Source: Gammaproteobacteria bacterium UBA6968
Lineage (GTDB): Bacteria; Pseudomonadota; Gammaproteobacteria; Pseudomonadales; Azotimanducaceae
Length of the DNA: 6,379 nt
Direction of reading: 5' to 3'
Assembly (NCBI GenBank): GCA_002450255.1
Contig: DJYW01000121.1
Location: forward strand, 27,669-34,047
Under the pieces are notes generated by a model. The model was given only the letters and a program-made list of their open reading frames with translations, made no database searches and was not told the origin of the DNA. This document shows positions 1 to 6,295 of the stretch, in pieces. Position 1 is the first letter of the stretch; the number at the start of each line of letters is the position of its first letter. The position numbers and the translations under genes are program-made.

Positions 1-1578
1 CCAGCAGATAGCCCGCATGAAATAGCGCTTGATGGTCGCTTTAGTGACTACTTGGTGCCTGCGGACCGAGAGCGTTTTCAGCGTGCGCTGTGCGAGGCGG
101 ACGGTATAAAGCAAAGTATCGAGGTGGCTCGACTGGCTCGATCAGCTGCAGAAACCGACCTACCGTTGGCTTTAGAGATTGTTTCGATCCGCTTGCATCC
201 GAATTCCGACAACCCGTCGCGAGTATCTATTGTTAGCATTGTTGGCGCGTCAGCCCCACTCCCAACTGTGTCAGTAAACAACAGCCAGGGATTCGATGCG
301 CTGACCCTGCTTCCGGATCGCTCTGCCTTTGAGGCTCGGCTGCAGACGCTTCTGCAATCGCGGCCTGGCACGCAGAGCTTTGCGCTACTGTTCGTAGACT
401 TAGATCGATTCAAACTCGTGAACGATGCATTGGGTCACTACATTGGCGATCGCCTGCTGCACGGAGCCGCGGAACGCATGCGCGCGGTCTTGCAAGAGGC
501 CGACACGTTGGCACGTTTTGGCGGCGACGAGTTCACTATTTTGCTGCCAGACGCCGGATCCAGACAGGCGGCTGAAGCAATGGCTCGCGCGTTGCTGACG
601 CAGTTGAATCAGCCTTTGGAAATAGACGGACATGAGTTATTTGTTGGGGCCAGCATAGGCATAGCACTGTTTCCTGAGCATGGCAGGACTGTCGCAAAAC
701 TGATTAAAAACGCTGACGGGGCAATGTATCACGTTAAGCGAAACGGTAAGAATGGCTACGCTTTTTACGAAGACGATTTGCAGTCTGGATTATTAGATCG
801 GGTGAATCTAGAACAAGATTTGCGAAGTGCCCTACACAGAAAAATTTTCCGCGTTTTTTATCAGCCGATTGTTTGTTTGCGCACCGGTAAAGTGCTTGCC
901 GTTGAGGCATTAGCCCGTTGGCCCCACGAAGTTCTGGGATTGCTGTTGCCGGAAGATTTTATGAGTGTTGCCGAGGAGACCAATTTGGTCGCAACCATAG
1001 ATGCCTTTGTTGCTGCGACAGCAATGCGCCAGTTACGGCAATGGCGACAGCAGTTTCCAGATTTGATACTCGCTCTGAATGTCTCGTCAAATCGGCTGGA
1101 AAGCAGTAGTTTTGCAGCTCAAGTGATGACCGCCCTAAAAGCCCATGCGCTGCCTCCGGAGAGTTTGAAGTTGGAGTTGAGTGAGCGCGACGTGATTCCT
1201 GAAGTGAGTCAGATTGAAACCAAATTACGGTCCCTGCGCAATCACGGAGTCCGCATCGCCGTTGATGACTTTGGCACCGGCTATTCCTCCCTCGCGGTAC
1301 TGCGGTCGTTGCCGGTAGACTCTTTAAAAATCGACCGGTCTTTTGTTCGCGATATTGGTGGCGACGGCCAACCTGCAACTTTCGTCGACGCAATCATCGC
1401 TATGGGAACGGGATTGCAATTGGAGATTATCGCTGAAGGCGTAGAAACCGCTACGCAAATCCGATATTTGCGGGAGAGTGGATGTGAGCAGGGTCAGGGC
1501 TATCTGTTTTCGGAACCTTTGCCGGCGGATCCAATGCGTGCCCTGTTGGAGAACGGCTTCGCGCATAAAGTACGCTAG
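1..1578 (+). CDS. Cyclic-di-GMP turnover protein, PAS-like/GGDEF/EAL (5' partial)
   Basis: The frame is open to the left edge, so the gene begins outside the window; TTG at 52 is only an internal codon. Residue numbers count from base 1. Residues 1 to about 80 include a VPADRERF stretch and following strands that resemble the end of a PAS sensor domain; this is a weak call. The GGDEF domain (about 95-255) has DLDRFK, a GH loop and an intact GGDEF at 174-178, as expected for a diguanylate cyclase making c-di-GMP from two GTP. The EAL domain (about 270-515) keeps EAL (302-304), N360, the ELSE segment (392-395), DDFGTGYSSL (422-431), K443, AEGVE (478-482) and QGY (499-501), so c-di-GMP phosphodiesterase activity is plausible. 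The inhibitory-site RxxD before GGDEF reads QEAD (165-168), so product inhibition there is probably lost. Both domains look catalytically competent; which activity dominates cannot be read from sequence. No membrane segment is visible in the part present. Confidence 0.95.
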   Translation, partial: PADSPHEIALDGRFSDYLVPADRERFQRALCEADGIKQSIEVARLARSAAETDLPLALEIVSIRLHPNSDNPSRVSIVSIVGASAPLPTVSVNNSQGFDALTLLPDRSAFEARLQTLLQSRPGTQSFALLFVDLDRFKLVNDALGHYIGDRLLHGAAERMRAVLQEADTLARFGGDEFTILLPDAGSRQAAEAMARALLTQLNQPLEIDGHELFVGASIGIALFPEHGRTVAKLIKNADGAMYHVKRNGKNGYAFYEDDLQSGLLDRVNLEQDLRSALHRKIFRVFYQPIVCLRTGKVLAVEALARWPHEVLGLLLPEDFMSVAEETNLVATIDAFVAATAMRQLRQWRQQFPDLILALNVSSNRLESSSFAAQVMTALKAHALPPESLKLELSERDVIPEVSQIETKLRSLRNHGVRIAVDDFGTGYSSLAVLRSLPVDSLKIDRSFVRDIGGDGQPATFVDAIIAMGTGLQLEIIAEGVETATQIRYLRESGCEQGQGYLFSEPLPADPMRALLENGFAHKVR

Positions 1579-1605
1579 TACGCCTTACTCTGGCTGGGAC
1601 GCGCG

Positions 1606-1621
1606 CGAAAAACGGTTTTCG
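1606..1621. other. Short A/T-rich hairpin after the GGDEF-EAL gene
   Basis: CGAAAA (1606-1611) and TTTTCG (1616-1621) form a 6-bp stem around a 4-base loop, 27 bases after the stop codon. There is no T-run after it and the stem is mostly A-T, so it does not qualify as an intrinsic terminator. It is the only stem-like element seen close to the end of this gene. Confidence 0.2.
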
Positions 1622-1695
1622 TTAAGAACAGTTCAGACATCCTGCGATTGAAGCGGGTAGTTTCTTACTAGTCTCATAGTTGGTGCGAGCCACCA

Positions 1696-1719
1696 GTTGC
1701 ATAGTTGAAATTCTGCAAC
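1696..1719. promoter_or_regulatory. Inverted repeat GTTGCA-N12-TGCAAC, possible operator
   Basis: Two perfect 6-base arms (1696-1701 and 1714-1719) face each other across 12 bases in the gap before the PLP enzyme gene. The centre-to-centre distance of 18 bases is not a whole number of 10.5-bp helical turns. It could be a weak regulator site, an RNA hairpin with a large loop, or chance. No known regulator motif was recognised. Confidence 0.25.
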
Positions 1720-1737
1720 GCGTGGCCGCATGCGCTA

Positions 1738-1752
1738 CAAACGTATCGTTTG
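1738..1752. promoter_or_regulatory. Palindrome CAAACG-TAT-CGTTTG, candidate operator
   Basis: Perfect 6-base arms (1738-1743 and 1747-1752) flank TAT, ending 31 bases before the ATG of the PLP enzyme gene. It overlaps where a -35 element would lie for the TATAGT at 1767, a usual place for a repressor or activator site. The half-site resembles the core of LacI/PurR-family operators, but the 3-base centre differs from the PurR consensus, which has no spacer. No regulator can be named. Confidence 0.35.
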
Positions 1753-1766
1753 CCAGTGCCCTCGCG

Positions 1767-1772
1767 TATAGT
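1767..1772 (+). promoter_or_regulatory. Possible -10 element TATAGT
   Basis: TATAGT matches the sigma-70 -10 consensus at five of six bases. Transcription would start near 1779, only about five bases before the ATG at 1784. No good -35 hexamer lies 16-18 bases upstream (TATCGT at 1744-1749), so the promoter would be weak, activator-dependent or not real. Confidence 0.25.
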
Positions 1773-1783
1773 TTTGGCTTTAT

Positions 1784-3028
1784 ATGCGGAATCCTTCAGT
1801 GACTGGCTTTACTACTAAAATTGTTCATCAAGATCGTCAAAAAACCATAGAACACGGTTCGCTACTAAAGCCTGTGCATGCCACCGTAGCTTATGGTTAT
1901 GAGGATGCCAAAGAGCTGGCTGCTGTTTTTCAGGGTAAGCAGTCGGGTTATACCTATGGGCGTCAAATCAATCCAACGGTTGGCGCGTTAGAAGAAAAGA
2001 TTTCTGTTATGGAGCAGGGGTTAAGTACCGTCGCCTTCGCGACCGGTATGGCGGCTATCGGCACCACGCTGTTTGCTTTGCTTCGCGAGGGAGACCATAT
2101 GGTATCCAGCAGTTTTCTGTTCGGTAATACAAACAGTTTATTCAACAGCTTTTCCACGCACGGTATCTCTGTCAGTTTTGTAGATGCGACTGATGCCAAA
2201 GCGGTCGCCGCTGAAGTACGCGATAACACTCGTCTGGTTTTTGTTGAAACAATTGCGAATCCGCGCACGCAAATCGCCGACCTGGCGGCTATAGGTCAGT
2301 TATGTCAGGAGCGAGGATTAGTCTACGTGGTCGATAATACGATGACGTCGCCTTATTTGTTTTGTCCAAAAGCGGTGCAGGCCAGCGTGGCCTTGAATAG
2401 CCTAACTAAATATATATGTGGTCACGGCAATGCGCTGGGCGGCGCGGTTACCGAGTTAGGTTCGTTTGATTGGGGTGCTTTTGTGAACATCGATCCGCTC
2501 TACCGTAAAGGTGATCCGCAGCTATGGGGCATTACGCAAATTCGCAAGAAAGGGTTGCGTGACTTTGGTGCGGCAATCGGTCCAGAAGCAGCTAATCGAA
2601 TTGCGACCGGCGCGGAGACCCTTGCACTTCGGATGACGCGGCAATGCGCAAATGCCATGGCGGTTGCGCAAATGTTGCAGGCACATCCCAAAGTGCGCAC
2701 TGTCTACTATCCAGGTCTGGAACAGCACCCACAACATGAGCGCGCGCGCGAGCACTTTCGTTTATTCGGCGGACTATTGAGTTTTGAGCTGACCGCAGAA
2801 GTGGATATCTGGACATTTCTCAATCGCCTGGAAATCATCGTAAAGTCGAGCAATTTAGGCGACAACCGAACTTTGGCTATTCCTGTGGCACATACGATTT
2901 ATCATGAGATGGGTGCTGAGCGGCGCGCAAGCATGGGTATCGCAGACAATTTGGTTAGATTCTCAGTCGGCATAGAGGAGCAAGAAGATTTGTTGGCAGA
3001 CATTCAACAAGCCTTATCCTCGGCATAG
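1784..3028 (+). CDS. PLP-dependent enzyme, cystathionine gamma-synthase family
   Basis: This 414-residue protein has the usual length and motif order of the Cys/Met-metabolism PLP fold-type I family, whose members carry out gamma- or beta-replacement or elimination on homoserine esters, cystathionine or methionine; cytosolic. Visible motifs are YGRQINPT (Tyr58 and Arg60, the phosphate-binding pair donated by the partner subunit), ATGMAAI, VVDNT (Asp184, which pairs with the pyridine nitrogen), SLTKY (Lys209, the Schiff-base lysine) and a C-terminal VRFSVGIE. At the position of the usual LYG(G/C)T tyrosine it reads LFGNT, so Phe113 replaces Tyr. The late LGDNRTL and VAHTIYHEMG segments also differ from the usual LGG.ESL and HPA..TH. 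It therefore belongs to a divergent subgroup often annotated only as 'cystathionine gamma-synthase family', and the substrate is not predictable. An in-frame TAG at 1769-1771 limits the start to ATG 1784, which has no Shine-Dalgarno, or GTG 1799, which has GGA 8 bases upstream. Confidence 0.93.
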   Translation: MRNPSVTGFTTKIVHQDRQKTIEHGSLLKPVHATVAYGYEDAKELAAVFQGKQSGYTYGRQINPTVGALEEKISVMEQGLSTVAFATGMAAIGTTLFALLREGDHMVSSSFLFGNTNSLFNSFSTHGISVSFVDATDAKAVAAEVRDNTRLVFVETIANPRTQIADLAAIGQLCQERGLVYVVDNTMTSPYLFCPKAVQASVALNSLTKYICGHGNALGGAVTELGSFDWGAFVNIDPLYRKGDPQLWGITQIRKKGLRDFGAAIGPEAANRIATGAETLALRMTRQCANAMAVAQMLQAHPKVRTVYYPGLEQHPQHERAREHFRLFGGLLSFELTAEVDIWTFLNRLEIIVKSSNLGDNRTLAIPVAHTIYHEMGAERRASMGIADNLVRFSVGIEEQEDLLADIQQALSSA

Positions 3029-3041
3029 GCCTGTGCGCGAG
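3019..3041 (+). other. Imperfect hairpin over the stop codon of the PLP enzyme gene
   Basis: CTCGGCA (3019-3025) can pair with TGC-G-CGAG (3034-3041) with one bulged G, leaving an 8-base loop that contains the TAG stop. The bases after it (CAGAGCTTTGAAAA) lack a real T-run. It could weaken read-through or protect the mRNA 3' end, but it is not a convincing terminator. Confidence 0.2.
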
Positions 3042-3048
3042 CAGAGCT

Positions 3049-3076
3049 TTGAAAATAATGCCGTTCAGATTAAAAG
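3049..3076 (+). promoter_or_regulatory. Candidate sigma-70 promoter for the SDR gene
   Basis: TTGAAA (3049-3054, five of six to TTGACA) is followed after 16 bases by TAAAAG (3071-3076, four of six to TATAAT). Transcription would start near 3083 and give a leader of about 58 bases before ATG 3141. It lies in an A-rich stretch, so a chance match is quite possible. Confidence 0.3.
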
Positions 3077-3124
3077 AAAGTGAAGAAACGGATCCAGCTA
3101 AACGACACTTAAGCGAGCTAGATT

Positions 3125-3131
3125 AAGGGGG
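3125..3131 (+). promoter_or_regulatory. Shine-Dalgarno of the SDR gene; decides the start
   Basis: AAGGGGG is the only purine-rich ribosome-binding sequence here. It abuts ATG 3132 with no gap, too close for initiation there, but lies 9 bases before the in-frame ATG 3141. This favours the second ATG. Confidence 0.5.
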
Positions 3132-3140
3132 ATGGGGATT

Positions 3141-3908
3141 ATGGGAACTCGTTTACAGGATAAGGTCGCCGTCATTACAGGCGGTAGCGGTGGTATCGGT
3201 CGAGCTTGCGGCGCACGCTTTACTGCGGAAGGCGCCGCAGTCGTGTTGGTTGATTTGGATGAGCAGGCACTACAGGAGGCTTGCCATGCCATCGGCGGTA
3301 ATCGAATCAGCTATGTGGTCGGCGATGTGACCGATGCGGCGGCGAATCAGGCGGTTATTGAAGCAGCCGAGCAGCGCTATGGGGGTGTTGATATATTTCT
3401 GGCAAACGCGGGGATAGAAGGTCAAATCGCGTCATTGCTAGCGTATGACGAAGCCATGTTCGATCGACTAATGGCAATCAATGTCAAAGGCCCCTTCCTC
3501 GGACTTCGCGCTGCGGTACCGGCCATGCAGCGTCGTGGCGGCGGCAGTTTCATCATCACTTCCAGTATCGCCGGCGTCAAAGGTGCCGCGGGTTTGGCGC
3601 CATATGTAACCAGCAAACATGCAGTGATAGGTTTAATGAAGTCGGCTGCGAAAGAATTCGCGGGCGACGGCATACGCGTTAACACGGTCAATCCATCTCC
3701 TGTACAGACTAGAATGATGCGATCAATCGAGACCGGACTAAGACCCAATGATCCTGCGGAAGCAGAAGCAGCCATGCGTGCCACCATCCCGGTTGGCCGC
3801 TACGCTGAGCCGGAGGACATCGCGAACGTTATGTTGTTTCTGGCGAGCGATGAGAGTGCCTTTGTTACGGGTTCGGTATACCTTGCCGACGGCGGCTCCA
3901 CAGCCTAA
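3141..3908 (+). CDS. Classical short-chain dehydrogenase/reductase (SDR)
   Basis: A 255-residue Rossmann-fold oxidoreductase of typical classical-SDR length, cytosolic, acting on an unknown alcohol or carbonyl substrate. Numbering from ATG 3141: the dinucleotide-binding TGGSGGIG is at 13-20, Asp38 ends beta-2 (VLVDLD) and predicts NAD(H) over NADP(H), DV at 62-63 contacts adenine, and ANAG is at 88-91. The catalytic tetrad is complete: Asn114, Ser142, Tyr155 and Lys159 (YVTSK). The usual NPG after beta-6 reads NPS (VNPSPVQTRMM), and the C-terminus ends in the family's VTGSVYLADGG. An alternative start at ATG 3132 would add three residues (MGI), but the ribosome-binding site is then too close. 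Overall it resembles 3-oxoacyl-ACP reductase or hydroxysteroid-dehydrogenase-type SDRs, a similarity too general to name a substrate. It sits 112 bases after the PLP enzyme gene and 72 before purC; neither neighbour suggests a shared pathway. Confidence 0.93.
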   Translation: MGTRLQDKVAVITGGSGGIGRACGARFTAEGAAVVLVDLDEQALQEACHAIGGNRISYVVGDVTDAAANQAVIEAAEQRYGGVDIFLANAGIEGQIASLLAYDEAMFDRLMAINVKGPFLGLRAAVPAMQRRGGGSFIITSSIAGVKGAAGLAPYVTSKHAVIGLMKSAAKEFAGDGIRVNTVNPSPVQTRMMRSIETGLRPNDPAEAEAAMRATIPVGRYAEPEDIANVMLFLASDESAFVTGSVYLADGGSTA

Positions 3909-3929
3909 TCTTCGCAGCTTGTTTTACGC

Positions 3930-3957
3930 AGGCCGTCTGGATACGGCTTGTTAAGCC
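3930..3957 (+). promoter_or_regulatory. Two mutually exclusive hairpins in the purC leader
   Basis: Hairpin A pairs AGGCCGT (3930-3936) with ACGGCTT (3943-3949) around a 6-base loop, with one G-T pair. Hairpin B pairs GGCTT (3945-3949) with AAGCC (3953-3957) around a 3-base loop. Both use 3945-3949, so only one can form at a time. They end 23 bases before the purC ATG. Hairpin A lies 21 bases past the SDR stop, but only TTGTT follows, so it is at best a weak terminator. A regulatory switch is conceivable but unproven; short complementary pieces like these also occur by chance. Confidence 0.35.
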
Positions 3958-3968
3958 AACACTGGATT

Positions 3969-3973
3969 AGGAG
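3969..3973 (+). promoter_or_regulatory. Shine-Dalgarno of purC
   Basis: AGGAG lies 7 bases before ATG 3981, the ideal arrangement, and fixes the purC start. It is the strongest ribosome-binding site in the window. Confidence 0.7.
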
Positions 3974-3980
3974 CTAAATC

Positions 3981-4904
3981 ATGACCGCAGCGGTGTTATC
4001 AACGGATCTGCCACTCCCGAATAAACGTTCCGGGAAGGTTCGGGATTTGTATGACGTGAATCTGCCGAATGGTGACGCCGCATTGCTTATCATCGCAACC
4101 GATCGGATCAGTGCATTCGACGTGGTTTTAGCTAATGGTCTGCCTGGCAAAGGCGTCGTACTCACTCAGATTTCCAAGTTTTGGTTCGATCATTTTGCGG
4201 GCACGGTAGACCATCACTTGTTGAGTACGGATGTAGCCGATGTGCCCGGTTTGGATGACGCGCAACGCGAAGCTTTGCGAGGTCGGATCATGTTGTGTCG
4301 CAAGACAAATGTGGTACCGATTGAGTGTATTGCTCGCGGTTACATAACGGGCAGCGGTTGGAAGGATTATCAGCGTAGCGGTGCGGTCTGCGGCATCGAG
4401 TTGCCGGCAGGCCTGCAAAATAGCGACCGCCTCGCCGAACCCTTGTTTACTCCGTCGACCAAGGCGGACGATGGCCATGACGAAAATATCAGTTTTGCCG
4501 AAGGTGTGGAGGTTGTCGGAGCAGAGCTGATGACTTGGCTACAGGAAAAAACCCTCAATTTATATACGCACGCTCGCGATTACGCCGGCGAGCGCGGCAT
4601 CATTCTCGCTGATACCAAATTCGAATTTGGATTGCTGCCGGGAACGCAAACGCCGATTCTTATCGACGAGATATTTACCCCGGACAGTTCGCGGTTTTGG
4701 CCCGCAGACGATTGGGAGCCAGGTCGCGAGCAAAACAGCTTTGACAAACAAGTGGTGCGTAATTACCTGGAAACAGTGGTTGCCTCGGGTGCTTGGGATA
4801 AGACGTCTCCTGGTCCAGAGCTGCCGGCAGAAGTGGTCGAGCAATCTATGGAACGGTATCTTTTGGCCTACGAGTACTTAACGGGTAGCCGTCTGACGCT
4901 TTGA
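3981..4904 (+). CDS. purC: SAICAR synthase (phosphoribosylaminoimidazole-succinocarboxamide synthase)
   Basis: This enzyme joins aspartate to CAIR using ATP, giving SAICAR, ADP and phosphate, in de novo purine synthesis; cytosolic. At 307 residues it is the longer form, like yeast Ade1, rather than the roughly 240-residue E. coli form. Family motifs are clear and in order: SGKVRDLYDV (17-26, nucleotide-binding loop), IATDRISAFD (38-47), IECIARGYITGSGW (114-127, first family signature), FTPSTKADDGHDENISF (acidic and Lys residues for substrate and metal), ADTKFEFG (210-217, second signature) and DEIFTPDSSRFW. No key segment is missing and no frame disruption is seen, so it should be functional. 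The start is fixed by AGGAG. It follows the SDR gene by 72 bases and precedes the biotin carboxylase gene by 62. No classic PurR box (ACGCAAACGTTTGCGT-like) was seen upstream. No other pur gene is in the window, so it is not part of a visible purine operon. Confidence 0.98.
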   Translation: MTAAVLSTDLPLPNKRSGKVRDLYDVNLPNGDAALLIIATDRISAFDVVLANGLPGKGVVLTQISKFWFDHFAGTVDHHLLSTDVADVPGLDDAQREALRGRIMLCRKTNVVPIECIARGYITGSGWKDYQRSGAVCGIELPAGLQNSDRLAEPLFTPSTKADDGHDENISFAEGVEVVGAELMTWLQEKTLNLYTHARDYAGERGIILADTKFEFGLLPGTQTPILIDEIFTPDSSRFWPADDWEPGREQNSFDKQVVRNYLETVVASGAWDKTSPGPELPAEVVEQSMERYLLAYEYLTGSRLTL

Positions 4905-4966
4905 GTGACATAGCGTTCACGTAAGGCAAGCCGAAAAGCGCGACGCGATTGCAGTAATGGGGACAC

Positions 4967-6295
4967 ATGCATAAGGTTTTGATTGCGAATCGGGGCGCTA
5001 TCGCTCGCCGCATCGTGCGAGCTTGCGCCGCACTAAAAATTTCGAGCGTTGTCGTTTTCGCACCGGCAGATGCGGAAGCACCTTACCTTTCTGAGGCGAC
5101 TGAAGCCTACCCATTGATCGGCAATACTGCTCTGGAAACTTATTTGGATCAGGCGCAGCTGCTTGCTATCGCAAAGCGCTGCGGTGCTGATGCAGTGCAT
5201 CCGGGCTACGGGTTTCTCTCCGAAAATCCGACCTTCGCCAGCAAAGTCTGCGAGTCGGGATTGATCTTCATCGGGCCGAGTCCGACCTGGCTTGAGCAGA
5301 TGGGTGACAAGGTTGCTGCCCGTACTTTGCTGGCGCAAGCCGGTTTTTCTGTGTTCGCTGGTAGTGGCTTAGTTCAAAGCGCAGACGAGGCTGCCCGAGC
5401 TTTGGCTAAGATTGGCCTGCCGCTGGTGGTTAAGCCCTCTGGCGGCGGCGGCGGTATGGGCATGTCCGTGGTGCGAACGGAGTCTGAATTGAACGCGGCC
5501 ATAGAACGTTCTCGGCATATTGCGACGCAAGCCTTCTCTGCAGATGGCGTATTTTTGGAGCGCTGGATAGAGCGACCGCGACACATCGAATTTCAAATTT
5601 TAGCGGATGGCGCGGGTGGCGCAATGCATCTTTATGAGCGCGAATGCTCGGTGCAGCGCCGGCATCAAAAACTCATTGAGGAAGCGCCAGCACCGGGTCT
5701 CTCGCGCGCGCTATTGAATCAGCAAGCGGATTTGGCGGAGCGCATTTGTGGCGAATTGGGTTATGACAACGTCGGCACGCTGGAAACCTTATACGAAGAC
5801 TCGGGCCAGTTCGGTTTTTTGGAAATGAATACCCGTATCCAGGTTGAACACGGCGTTACCGAAGCGGTGACCGGTCTGGATTTGGTCGCCACTCAAATCC
5901 GGTTGGCTGCAGGGGACCCTTTGCCTGCAGATCGTCCACCCTTGCAGGGGTTTGCGGTAGAGGCGCGCTTGTATGCTGAAGATACGCAGACGGGGTTCCC
6001 CTCCACTGGACGCCTCACTGTTTTTCGGCCGCCAGAGTTGTATGCTGTGCGTATCGAGACTGGCTTTCAGGAAGGCCAGTGGGTAACGCCTTATTTTGAT
6101 CCACTATTGGCAAAAATCATCGCTCACGGCGACACGCGAGAGCAGGCGATCGGCCGGGTCCTAGTGGCTTTACGGGCGTTCTCGGTAGAAGGGGTAACGA
6201 CTAATCGCGACTTGTTGAGTCGCGTTTTGCAGGACCAAGCGTTTTTACGCGGCGAGCTAGATACAGGCATAGTTAGTCGGCTACAACGCGGCTAG
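4967..6295 (+). CDS. Stand-alone biotin carboxylase, urea-carboxylase-like subfamily
   Basis: A 442-residue ATP-grasp biotin carboxylase, about the size of AccC. This domain uses ATP and bicarbonate to carboxylate biotin on a carrier protein; cytosolic. Order: N-terminal domain (IANRGAIA at 6-13, HPGYGFLSEN at 78-87), ATP-grasp (about 113-320) and C-terminal domain (VEARLYAED, TPYFDPLLAKII). Catalytic residues align with E. coli AccC: Lys115, Lys156, Glu198, His206, His233, Lys235, Glu273, Glu286, Asn288, Arg290, Gln292, Glu294 and Arg334. Three variants depart from AccC: GAIA for GEIA, GGGGGMGM (159-166) for GGGGGRGM, and QVEHGVTE for QVEHPVTE. From family knowledge these are typical of urea carboxylases. 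No biotin-carrier MKM motif or carboxyltransferase follows, so its partners must be other proteins. Start ATG 4967 is preceded by GGGGA with only 3 bases between, an unusually tight site. A housekeeping AccC role is less likely but not excluded. Confidence 0.92.
   Translation: MHKVLIANRGAIARRIVRACAALKISSVVVFAPADAEAPYLSEATEAYPLIGNTALETYLDQAQLLAIAKRCGADAVHPGYGFLSENPTFASKVCESGLIFIGPSPTWLEQMGDKVAARTLLAQAGFSVFAGSGLVQSADEAARALAKIGLPLVVKPSGGGGGMGMSVVRTESELNAAIERSRHIATQAFSADGVFLERWIERPRHIEFQILADGAGGAMHLYERECSVQRRHQKLIEEAPAPGLSRALLNQQADLAERICGELGYDNVGTLETLYEDSGQFGFLEMNTRIQVEHGVTEAVTGLDLVATQIRLAAGDPLPADRPPLQGFAVEARLYAEDTQTGFPSTGRLTVFRPPELYAVRIETGFQEGQWVTPYFDPLLAKIIAHGDTREQAIGRVLVALRAFSVEGVTTNRDLLSRVLQDQAFLRGELDTGIVSRLQRG

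Noticed and set aside
959..1393. 144-codon open frame on the minus strand inside the EAL region
   Set aside because: It lies wholly opposite a strongly conserved EAL domain and its translation is Arg/Ser/Gln-rich with no recognisable motif, as expected of a shadow frame.
3422..3787. 121-codon open frame on the minus strand inside the SDR gene
   Set aside because: It is opposite the catalytic core of a clear SDR and shows no domain or ribosome-binding signal of its own.
3919..3946. TTGTTT followed 16-17 bases later by ATACGG/TACGGC as a purC promoter
   Set aside because: The -10 match is too poor (about two of six in the TACGGC register) to support a promoter.
4128..4478. 116-codon open frame on the minus strand inside purC
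   Set aside because: It is fully covered by conserved purC motifs on the other strand; the translation looks random.
4905..4920. GTGA-N8-TCAC inverted repeat after purC, resembling a CRP/Vfr half-site pair
   Set aside because: CRP-type sites need six bases between GTGA and TCAC; here there are eight, and the flanking bases do not match.
5422..5429. GCTGGTGG, identical to the E. coli Chi recombination site
   Set aside because: It is a single copy inside conserved coding sequence (LPLVV of the biotin carboxylase), and the organism's Chi sequence is unknown, so a chance match is likely.
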